From contig JBAJFE010000047.1 of assembly GCA_037903355.1 (NCBI GenBank), positions 558,001 to 622,000 on the forward strand: a DNA stretch of 64,000 bases, in the 5' to 3' direction. The notes beneath the pieces are model-generated. The model was not told where the DNA came from, did not search any database, and was given only the letters and a program-made list of their open reading frames with translations. Positions 10,403 through 19,845 of this stretch are shown here, piece after piece. The stretch comes from Trichuris trichiura. Lineage: Eukaryota > Nematoda > Enoplea > Trichinellida > Trichuridae. Numbering within the stretch: the stretch's first letter is position 1; every line of letters starts with the position of its first letter. The position numbers and the translations under genes are program-made.

Positions 10403-13400
10403 TCTTAGACGAATATCAGCGTCGTATAGAGAATAGTCGTAACCAGAACAGCAGCGAAACAGCGCTAAAATCGATAGCACGATACGAGCATAGGCAGGCT
10501 AAACCAAAGAAGACAGCTTGGACTAGACCGACTAAGTCAGAAGATCGAGAATGCTACTTCTGCAGGAAGAAAGGGCACATAAAGGCCAATTGCCGTAAGT
10601 ACAAGCGTCAGTTTGAAAAAGAGGAAAAGGCTAAACATATTGTTCATGATGAGAAACGTGATAATGAGGCACGTGATGTCAACGTAGTGGCAGATGCAGT
10701 CCGTCATCTTTCTTTTGCTGCGCATGAAAGAACATGCAAAACATGTAGAGGTCAGTGGTATGTAGACTCAGGAGCTACAAGTCACATGACCAATGACAAA
10801 GACTTCTTTACGTCCTTGCGACCAACGAAAGCGACTGTTTATCTTGCTGATAGCAATCCAGCTCAATCTGAAGGTATTGGTGAAGGATGGCTGTTTTGCA
10901 TAACGCCAACTGGTACGATTGAAAGGATTCATCTCAAAGAGGTACTGTACGTTCCATCGCTTGAAGGAGGACTTTTATCTGTCCAACGTTTGACGTGTGG
11001 CGGTTGCACGGTTACATTTAAAAGGACTACATGCTTAATTTCTTGGAAATCAACTGTTATCGCGATGGCAACTATGGATGGCGCATTGTTCAAATTGAAA
11101 CACCAGTTTCGCACAGACGCCGCTTTCACGATGAAAAACAAAGTTTGTATTCACAGATGGCACAGACGTTTGGGACATCGCGACATGGGAGCCATAAGAA
11201 GGCTGAACAATGAACGATTGGCTGACGGTGTTCAACTGGCGAAATGTAATGCTGAAATTAATTGTGGAATTTGCATAAAGGGAAAACTAGCGCAACTTCC
11301 TTTCCCTACGAGTGACAGTAGAGCTACGAAACCGATTGAATTAGTGCACAGTGATATCTGTGGACCAATGCCTACTGCAACGCCAAGCGGTCATCGGTAC
11401 ATGTTGACGTTCATAGACGATTATTCACGTTTCACTTTCGTTCGCCTTCTGAAAACGAAGGACGAGACCGTTAATGTCGTGAGAGAGTACGTTGCTATAA
11501 TGAACACGAAATTTGGCCATAATCCCGTCACGTTCCGAACGGACAATGGAAGAGAATACGTTAACCGGGAATTGCAAGACTTCTTAAGGCAAAAAGGAAT
11601 CGAACATCAGTTTTCTGCGCCGTATACACCTCAACAAAATGGAGTTGCAGAAAGAAAGAATCGTGCCCTAGTAGAAATGGCAAAATGCATGTTGGTCGAT
11701 GCCAAATTGCCCGAACGTTTTTGGAGTGAAGCAGTTTGTCCTGCAGCTTATCTGCAGAATCGTCTTCCAAGTCGAAATGTTCTGAAGACGCCATTTGAAC
11801 TTTGGACCGGGAACAAGCCAAGTCTCAATAATATAAGGATCTTTGGGTCTAAAGCATACTCACTTGTGCCTCAGCAGAAGCGCAAGAAGTGGGATGACAG
11901 AGCTGTTCAAGGAGTTCTCGTTGGATATGACAACGCTACGAAAGGTTACAGACTGCTAGATCCTACGAGCAACAAGGTATGGATAAGCCGTTCAGTAAAA
12001 ATTGTCGAAGAAGATCGACAGTATGCACGGGCTACAGAACAAGAAACAGCGACTTCAGAAGGGGCAATAAGTCTAATGCAAGAAGGGGAGATCGATGGAT
12101 CGATCGACCCATCTAAACGTGCCACTCAGGTAAATGTGGAAGATATCTTTGGGTCACCGTGGCATGAACCACAGTCAGAAAGTGATACAGAGGCAAGCAG
12201 AAACGAAAATTTATCACTTCAAGGACCGCGAAGATCTCAGCGAATTAACAAAGGCATTCCTCCTCGAAAGCTTAGTTATAAGGTGCTGATTGATAAAGCA
12301 AGTGAGCCATCTTCATGGGAAGAAATGCTAAGTTTGCCACCTAATGAACGGGACAAATGGATGGCAGCGGCTAAAGAAGAACTGACATCACTAAGGAATC
12401 GAGAAGTCTGGGAACTAGTTAAGTTACCTGCTGGAGGCAAGGTAATATCGTCGAAATGGGTATTCAAATTAAAGAGAAATGCAGATGGCGCAATCGATAC
12501 ATATAAAGCAAGGCTGGTAGCACGTGGATTCTCGCAGCGCTACGGTGAAGAATACGATGAAACTTTTGCACCTGTAGTCAGACATGAAACCATTCGAACG
12601 CTACTTAGCATAGCAGCTACACGTTTTCTGCATGTTCGTCATTTTGACGTAAAATGTGCGTTCCTCAACGGTGAGATTCAAGAAGAATTGTACATGCAAC
12701 AGCCGCCAGGTTTTGAAGAGCCAGGAAAAGAAGATTTTGTATTACGATTGAAACGCAGTATTTATGGCCTGAAACAGTCAGCACGCGCCTGGAACAAGAA
12801 AGCCACAGAAACGCTTGCAGACCTCGGTTTCCAGCGCGCAAAAGCAGACTTATGTTTATACACAAGAAAGGAATCGAGCGGCAGTACAACATACGTACTG
12901 TTGTATGTTGACGACTTACTTGTTGCTGGAGAAACTGAAGCCATTACGCGAAATGTTGGTGCACAACTACATAAATATTTTGTCATCAAGGATCTTGGAA
13001 AAGTTTCACACTATCTGGGAATGCAGATAGAACGCAAAGAAGATGGTTCGTTTCTGCTGCATCAGTCTGGTAAAATAGAGCAATTGCTCGAAAGGTTAGG
13101 CATGTCAGAAGCAAAGCCGATGGGAACACCTATGGAAACTGGCTATTTATCAACTACGAATGAATCCAGTGATCCTTTACCGAATAGCGTCAAGTATCGA
13201 CAAGTTATTGGGTCACTGTTGTACATAGCCACAGTTAGCCGACCAGACATAGCTTTAGCTGTGGGTTTACTGTGCCGCCGTGTAGAGTCGCCTACAGATT
13301 ATGATTGGAAGTCTGTCAAACGAGTGCTACGTTATTTGGCAGGCACCAAGGACATGAAGCTATATTTCAGTGCGATGAGCAAATCTGTATAGCAGGGATA

Positions 13401-13854
13401 CGTTGATGCCGATTGGGCAGGAGATAAAATTGATCGGAAATCAACCAGTGGATATCTGTTTCAGCTCGGTGAGACCATCATTTCTTGGTCTACTAAAAAG
13501 CAAACGATTGTTGCTGTATCTTCTACTGAAGCCGAGTATGTTGCAATGGCAGAAGCTTGTAAAGAATTGTTGTGGTTAAGGCAACTACTTGAAGACTTTC
13601 GTATCCCTCAAACAAAAGCCACGACTATGTTTGAAGATAACCAGGGATGCATTCGCCTCGTCGAATCAGATCGCCTTAATGATAGGACGAAGCACATAAG
13701 CGTAAAATATCATCTGCTGAAAGATTTACGGCAAGGAAATCTTCTTGAAGTCAAGTACTGTCCGTCTCATCTAATGATGGCTGACGCACTGACGAAACCT
13801 ATGTCTAAGGAACGGCTGAACAGATTTGTACGACACTTGCGTCTGGTGAATTGA
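10403..13854 (+). pseudogene. Copia gag C-terminus and pol, one nonsense codon
   Basis: One continuous frame from the hAT right end. Domains in order: gag CCHC knuckle CYFCRKKGHIKANC (about 10552), aspartic protease WYVDSGATSHMT (about 10758), GAG-pre-integrase HRWHRRLGH and CGICIKGK, integrase core with HSDICGP, FRTDNGREY and QQNGVAERKNR (D, D, E), reverse transcriptase with YVDDLLVA (about 12904), and RNase H with YVDADWAGD, STEAEY and EDNQGCIRL. A single TAG at 13390-13392 sits just before the RNase H domain. The frame is otherwise open on both sides of it and ends at TGA 13854. No other damage is seen. Confidence 0.93.
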
Positions 13855-13876
13855 GAGTGAAGACAGCGAGAAGGGG

Positions 13877-14058
13877 TGTTGGCAGTGGCGCTGTCTACAT
13901 AACCAATTAGTTTTGTTGATGAAACACGCTGTCTCACATTCATACCTTACTACTGCATTTTAGTACTGTAGCTTGTGTCCTCTCTTGCGTGGTTCACTCT
14001 TTTCCTTTTTTTGTTTTTTACTCGCGTTGATGCATCCAACAGGAATAAATATCCAACA
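13877..14058 (+). repeat. 3' LTR of the copia element
   Basis: Starts TGTTGGCAGTGGCGC after the polypurine tract and ends ATCCAACA directly before the AGTAC target duplication. It is 182 bp, longer than the 5' copy through a block with TACTGCATTTTAGTACTG and an extra GGAATAAATATCCAACA tail. It carries an AATAAA at about 14044 that could serve as poly(A) signal. Confidence 0.9.
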
Positions 14059-14063
14059 AGTAC

Positions 14064-14476
14064 CATTCAGAAAAGCTGACTTTTGTTAATTTTGCATGCA
14101 TCACAATTGTCGGGGTTGATATAAAATAAAAATTGTAGGCGCTATTCTGCCTTAAAACGCACTGTGAGCACCAGAAACGTAATCAAGACAAGCAAAACGC
14201 CAAGGCGATCAGTAAATTTTAAAAACTAACTTAACCTGTGAATCATTTATGACTATTACAGTAGGGCAGTGAATACGCTATGCCAGTGTTGTACTTGATT
14301 ACCATTAGCTGACTGACAGTACGTAAGCAATTATGTGAAAAACACGGGCGCGAAATTTCGTAATCTCTAGGGAAAATAAATAATTTACGATCGATGGCCC
14401 CACGCGGGATTTGAACCAATAAAGGCATTAGAAATCGTTTGGGTAGCATCGTTCACGCATGTGACTGACTACCTAC
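14064..14476. other. Spacer between copia and the phosphotransferase fragment
   Basis: No exon of the phosphotransferase is recognisable here. The - strand has a stretch at about 14394-14417 that looks like a tRNA T-arm plus 3' acceptor, but it has no matching 5' half. Confidence 0.5.
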
Positions 14477-15139
14477 CGACCGAAGCGAAGCACACCACTG
14501 ACGTACGCTTGCCAATGAGCGCTATAGAACATAACAGTGGCGAATATCCAATATAGCATCACCAGGAAAGGTATATGGCCTAGTCGCATGGACAGACAAA
14601 TCTGAATTGTGATAAATGCTACGAAAAAGGCCGGAATGAGAATTTTTTCTAGGATATAAATAAAACTTACTTTGCGACAAAGCATCACAACCATGATCGA
14701 ATAACTCGCCTAAAGGGGAAGAAGTTTGAGTTCTTCGCGCTTGCTTACCGTCCGCTGCGTCTAAGGTTTGATAGATGAATAAAGTTACAGCGCACAGAAG
14801 GTACGCCCATTGTGGAGCCTGCAAAAAATCGAAACGGTCAGCATGAGGTGGTTGAACATGACAATCTCTCACGATCATCATTCCGTCAGGACTATAGCAA
14901 ACGAGTAATACGGTGGAAGCAATGTTCAGCAGCAGCCCTGATATGGTTAGAGCGTTCGGAGCTACCCATAGAGGAAATTGATCAACCACGGAATTCCAAA
15001 ATTTGTTCATGAAAAGTTCACTCAAAAACGAGTCATCCTGGGCGCTGTACTTGTGCTCCAACAGCCGCTTAAGTTGTGCCTGGGACAGCATCGATTCGGT
15101 GCCAAAGCGCTCCTTTACTGAACGAAAATAGCGTCGCAT
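14477..15139 (-). CDS. Choline/ethanolaminephosphotransferase, 3'-truncated
   Basis: CDP-alcohol phosphatidyltransferase of the CEPT1/CHPT1 type, an ER enzyme of the last Kennedy-pathway step (CDP-choline or CDP-ethanolamine plus diacylglycerol to phospholipid). Exons on -: 15139-14873, 14818-14671, 14618-14477; introns are 54 and 52 bp. The catalytic signature DG-x2-AR-x8-G-x3-D-x3-D is complete: [23 protein letters not shown]. Also present are [21 protein letters not shown] and [17 protein letters not shown]. The third exon ends at a good donor (CG|GTAGGT); without splicing a TAG follows at once, giving 186 aa, under half of the usual ~400. No downstream exon is seen before the copia element at 14063 or beyond it. 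A donor-like signal at about 15611 suggests a 5' non-coding exon. Confidence 0.85.
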
Positions 15140-17483
15140 TTGTCACTTCCAAATCTCCTGCCACACCCCAAGCTGTAGCAAAAAAACAAAACATCAAATA
15201 ACACATCATAACGGCAAAATTTGTACAGAGGCAACGGGTAGAGCAATTGAATCATAGGGCAGGCAAAAATGACCAAAGTAAATGAACACGAGCAATGGAA
15301 ATGAAAATATGCCAACAACCATTCACCACATCCGTATACAAAAGGGAAAATACAACGCTATTAAACATTTCTACAGCAAAATAATCGGTAGCAGCACAAC
15401 GGCGACAAAGAATTTTACCAACGCGGCATTGGCTTGACTATTTCCGACCAAAGCAAGCAAAGCATGTAAGTGGATAACTATTAACGGAATTGGAAGGCTT
15501 TTCGGCTGGTCAGTTCGCTTGGCACTAGTGCCGCAATGAAACAATTCTTGCAAACAACTGCTGACGCATAAAGATGACCTATAAGTCAAGATAGTCATTC
15601 TACAGTACTTACCTGCTTAAACTTAAATGTTTCAACATTTCTCAACGGGCAGGAAAAAGGTTAATGCAGTCGCTGCTTCGCCGTCAAGGCCAATTTTTTT
15701 GCCGCGAAGCTGAAAACGTAAAATACAGTTTCAACAATTTCATTTACCGCGTCCTTTTTTTCAAAAAGCACACGTCATACTGACGTCATTGACGTCATAT
15801 TTACCATCTTGAGACATTCATCCGACCATAAATACATTCTTTAATAACGAGCTTACGTCATTTCATTCAGCGCTTAGCAATTCAAGCTTTGCTGATTTGT
15901 CCTTTAGGCCAATAGCAAAAGGGTTTCTATTTTTTTGTTACTCTCTTCTTCGAAATTCTTCAGGCGCTTTCTATTTTATGGAGAATATGCAGCGGCTATC
16001 CAAGTTAAGTGGATGAAGTGCATCGTTTCGTAAAAGTCATTTATTCCTTTTTTTACCGTATCAATGTGTCTTGTCATCTCGGAACGCGCTTAGCATTCTT
16101 CTTTCAATCAAGTAAAACTTGCTTCTGCTACGTCGGTTGATCCTCCTGGTAGGATGTTGAATTTGACGCAGCGTTAACGTCGACACGCGGTTCAACTTCA
16201 TCGTTCGAGAGTTGAACCCATTTAAAATTTTGAAATGATCGCGAACCCAAAGCAGTTAACCTCGAGTGGAGGTTGTAGTGAAAACCAGCTGACTCTAAGC
16301 CGTTGCACAGCAGGGAGTGCGTGGGCAAACAGTGACTGCCTAGCTCCTTTGCGTCAATGTGATTAACACGTCAAAGTAGCTCGCGTCAAAATTCTCTGCG
16401 TCAAAGTGAATTGCAACTTGTTCGTACCAAGAGTGCTACAGAGAAAGCGCTTAAGTCAACCAAAAGCCACATGCTACTGGCAAGCCGTCCGCTTTGAGTA
16501 TTTTATGTTTAAGTCATAACAAAAGGGGGAAAATGTAGACTAATGCAATTTAACAAAGAGGACCAACATGATTGTAGGGAGCATGTTCGCAACTGAACCT
16601 GAGCACACAATTACCGTACATCACTATTTAACCGGAAGTCAGACACGAATTATTCATTACTCAGTTTGAGCTGAAACAGTAAAGCGGTTCTTGTTTCTTG
16701 TGTCCTACAATGATAAACTGCCAAAATGTCATTTTTTCTGTGGGAATTAAACTGTCTTTCAAGCAGCCATCGCAAAATCAGCCTTACAAATTGACATTGC
16801 AAGCGTAGATATAAGTATATACGCACTTGATGCAAAGCAAAAAGTGCGTGTCAAGTTCACGGTTAAGAAGCACGTAAGCACCTGGAAATTTCGTCCGTGC
16901 TTTTATAAAAAGGAGCGAAATTATTTCGTCATACTGTAGAAGATGATTTTCAGGTACGCATTTCAAATTTTACAGCAGCTCCTAATCGTCGGCATAGTAC
17001 AATTATTATTGCTAAAAAAAGTCGGGTAAAGTAAGACATGTGATCTAGGGCTGATCTGTAGGAAGTCGCTGTCACAAAGTCAGCTCTGTTACAGCAGCTC
17101 ACGCGGCGTTGACACTGCATAGGCGTTGCGCGCTCTCCTAAAATCACGAATAAGACAACAGCCGAAATTCTTTTGAGACACCAGGTTATTGTTGTATTGG
17201 AATATTTATCTAGCAAAGTCCAACAAAAAAAAATTAAATGATCAACAATAAGTGCGAGAGCAAAAAGAATGGACATCGAATGGAGCGTCCTTTCAGCGCT
17301 ACAAAACGAACAACCGTTAGCACCATGCATTGAAGGTCCGTCCATCGCCCTATCGACATCCTAAAATAGCACTTCTCAAGATTGCTTTGCATCACACGAA
17401 ACTGATGGCTAATAATGCGCAGGTAGTTAAGTTTCAAAGATCAAACTGGTAAACTGCCACTATTACGTGACCGGATTCAACAT
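15140..17483. other. Intergenic, no coding gene recognised
   Basis: Several short - strand frames occur (15115-15600, 16650-17437) but none shows a family motif or a convincing exon structure. The segment at 15140-15611 may be the 5' leader and first intron of the phosphotransferase gene. Confidence 0.5.
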
Positions 17484-18084
17484 TCAAATGATAAGATTAT
17501 CATCAACCACGGAAGGTTCGGGGAAACCATAAAGGTCATCAAACGCCGAGAAGTCAAGTTCTTCAAAGCTCAACAATTCTGTTGTGGGATTCGCTGAAGA
17601 AGACTGTCCATTCTTCATTTGAATTGATGCCTCTCTAAACTGCTGCCCAAGCAAAGCGTCACCGGAAGGCTTCAATGCCGTCGACGCGTCGGATGTCCCT
17701 GTTTCGAACGAGTCGAAAGACAGCATTTCCGCGTCATCAAACATTTCATCACCCAATTGATTCTTCTCCTGACTTGGGACACCCGCTTGAACTTTTCGCT
17801 CCGCCGCCGCCTCGGCGCAAGCGTTCATAAGTTGTTTTTTGATACGAGCAAAAAATGACTTCTTTTGCGGTGCTTCCGCCTGCGTTGCAGAAACGGCCCT
17901 TCAAAAACAAAGTGAACATTAAAATTTCGAAATCTCTCCGCTTCGGCGCTTGCCTTTGAACGCCACCGGTAAGGCTTTTAGAAACGGTAGGATTTTGCTT
18001 TGCATCACGGCCATTTGTCAAGTCGCCTAGACTATTGGTAAGTTGTCTTTCGCTAGAAAGAAAATTTGGCATTTCCGAAATCAT
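17484..18084 (-). CDS. Small acidic hypothetical protein, two exons
   Basis: Not recognised. A consistent model on - is exon 18084-17962 (41 codons) joined in phase 0 to 17879-17484, giving 172 aa. The N-terminus has RQLTNSLGDLTNG, which resembles the LGDxTN half of an APC/C destruction box but has Thr where the box needs Arg. A basic patch follows the splice (FFARIKKQL). The C-terminus is acidic and aromatic: MLSFDSFETG and LLSFEELDFSAFDDLYGF. This layout (N-terminal degron-like motif, basic middle, acidic C-terminus) recalls securins, but there is no sequence proof. The splice junction is chosen to keep the frame and is uncertain. Confidence 0.5.
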
Positions 18085-18328
18085 AAAAAAAAATACAACT
18101 CGCTATCACGCACCTCGTGCCGTTAGAAATGAGACGAACTTTTTCGGGAGGACGGCCTGGGATACCTTCCTCCTTTTCCGCACTGCTAGTTGAAAAGCAT
18201 ATGATCATTCAAGGTATGCGATTTCGCCTAGTCACTTTTACTTTACTTAGGGTAATGGTCCCCCTTCGGGCAATCAACGTCCTGTCGAAATTATTGGTTT
18301 TCTTGTTTTGTTCATAAAAACTACATCT

Positions 18329-18884
18329 AAACTTAAGACCATTTTCAGCTTAAGCTTAGTAAGCTTACACTCACGGTAACGGTCGGCGAATTGTAAACAA
18401 CGGGAATTCAAATTTTCAAATCGTTTCACCTGCGTTCCAGCTGTCGTACTGTATGTTCCCAGTCATTTCAACAAGACCCATATATAATATAGAGGACTAC
18501 ATATAATATTCAACAAGAATATACTATTTTTTTCCAAGAGTCTCAAATATAATTTATACGAAATGAGTTTCGGGAGCGAAACCATAACGAGGAAGATGTT
18601 ATCCTATGTATAACTCCACCCAGTTCAACGACTCCTAAGGCACACACTATAGTGGCAAATGGCGGTCGCCGTTTTAGTATTTTTTTTTCCCAAGAGTCTT
18701 GAAAGTTATAAAAAGTCCTCTATATTATATATTAGTCTCGTTGAAATGTGACTGAGGATATACAGTACAACAGCTGGAATGCAGGTAAACGATTTGAAAA
18801 TTTGAATTCCTATTGTTTACAATTTGCCGCCCGTTGCCACGAGTATAAGCTTACTAAGCTTAAGCTAAAAATGGACTCAAGTTT
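18329..18884. mobile_element. Foldback element with ~170 bp inverted arms
   Basis: Left arm 18329-18498 and right arm 18714-18884 are near-perfect reverse complements, starting AAACTTAAGACCATTTTC and ending in the mirrored AAAAATGGACTCAAGTTT. The ~215 bp centre has no open frame. Its middle (TTTATACGAAATGAGTTT, AACGAGGAAGATGTTATCC) recurs in a decayed copy at about 23730-24060. It is a non-autonomous foldback or long-TIR MITE. Confidence 0.88.
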
Positions 18885-19845
18885 GACCAACAAGATCTGA
18901 TCCCATAGACTGTTTGCTCAACAGTAGATTATGACCAATTTCAATTTTTTGCTTAAGTTTAAGGGAGCATATCGATAAGATTCTTTTAGATACAACTTCA
19001 GTTTACATAATGAGACGGCGGCAGGGAAATTTCGAAAACTTATTAAAAATAGAGTTGGTAAAATGGTTCGCTGATTTCTATATGGATAGTACCGACTTTA
19101 ATGCTTATTTTACAAGGAATGCTAAACCTCGACCGCGGCCCATCTTCAGGGTGATATCTCACGGTGACGACGGGAAGCATAGTCAGCCTAGAAAGTCCCC
19201 TGTAATTTAATGTGTAAAAAATTCCGATACAGTGCGCCCACGTAAGCAAATACTATTTTCTACATTGTCTTCAATGGTAAGACAATGACTGCAACACTGC
19301 ATCGTTTAGTGCTAAGCAAACCTACTAAAGCGTTTGAATTAGATAACAGCTTTACGTTTTACAGTAGGGCTCATATTTCGCTTTGCATTTTGCCGAAACT
19401 CTAAAAATTGACCACATTTTGCATTTTAACTACTGAGGCGCTAAAGACGCCCAGGTGCCCTTCAATGAAATCATCAATTTCTACGAACTGACCATAGAAA
19501 TCTCAATTTGCACGCACAGGAAAGAAAAATGTTGCCTGAAGTTTGAAACAATTTAAATTATTCATACTGTAACTGATAGAATGCAGGTTTCCTTCTGGCG
19601 AGCATAGCGGCTATTTTTCTTCTACCCTTACCAAAGTCCCAGTTTAAACAAAAAAAAGTTACATTCTGGTTTAGGATTAGGTAAGGGCGGAACAAGACGG
19701 CTGGAAAGCTCACAGTACAAAGGAAGACAACCAAGGGGATCTCTATTTTCTACTTGACTCCATTGCCTTCCGAGGGCGAAAATTTTACGGGTGCACTTAC
19801 TTTGGAGAGTTCATGTTTTAAAAAGTTTAAAATTGGCCAAAATAC
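18885..19845. other. Spacer with dispersed repeat copy 2
   Basis: No gene recognised. It contains the second copy of the ~180 bp dispersed repeat at 19577-19723 (ATGCAGGTTTCC ... CACAGTACAAAGG), the most diverged of the six. Confidence 0.55.
19577..19723 (+). repeat. Dispersed ~180 bp repeat, copy 2
   Basis: Same order of blocks as the copy at 1093: GAATGCAGGTTTCC, a GGTTTAGGATTAGG-like centre, GGGCGGAACAAGACGG, then CACAGTACAAAGG. It is shorter by about 30 bp. Confidence 0.6.

Larger units (their letters stand above)
7355..14058 (+). mobile_element. Ty1/copia LTR retrotransposon with nested hAT element
   Basis: A complete insertion bounded by a 5-bp target-site duplication, AGTAC at 7350-7354 and 14059-14063. 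It consists of 5' LTR (7355-7492), tRNA primer site (7493-7505), gag start (7585), a nested hAT transposon (7865-10402), the rest of gag plus pol (10403-13854), a polypurine tract AGCGAGAAGGGG just before 13877, and a 3' LTR (13877-14058). Without the hAT insert it is about 4.2 kb, short for copia, because the middle of gag is missing. The coding part is open except for one TAG in the RNase H region, so it is probably a fairly recent but defective copy. Confidence 0.95.

Noticed and set aside
14394..14470. Possible tRNA gene on the - strand (T-arm-like GGTTCAAATCCCGC and a GTGGGGCCA acceptor-like end)
   Set aside because: The T-stem does not pair with the sequence on its 5' side and there is no D-arm, anticodon arm or matching 5' acceptor strand. 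At best a tRNA fragment.
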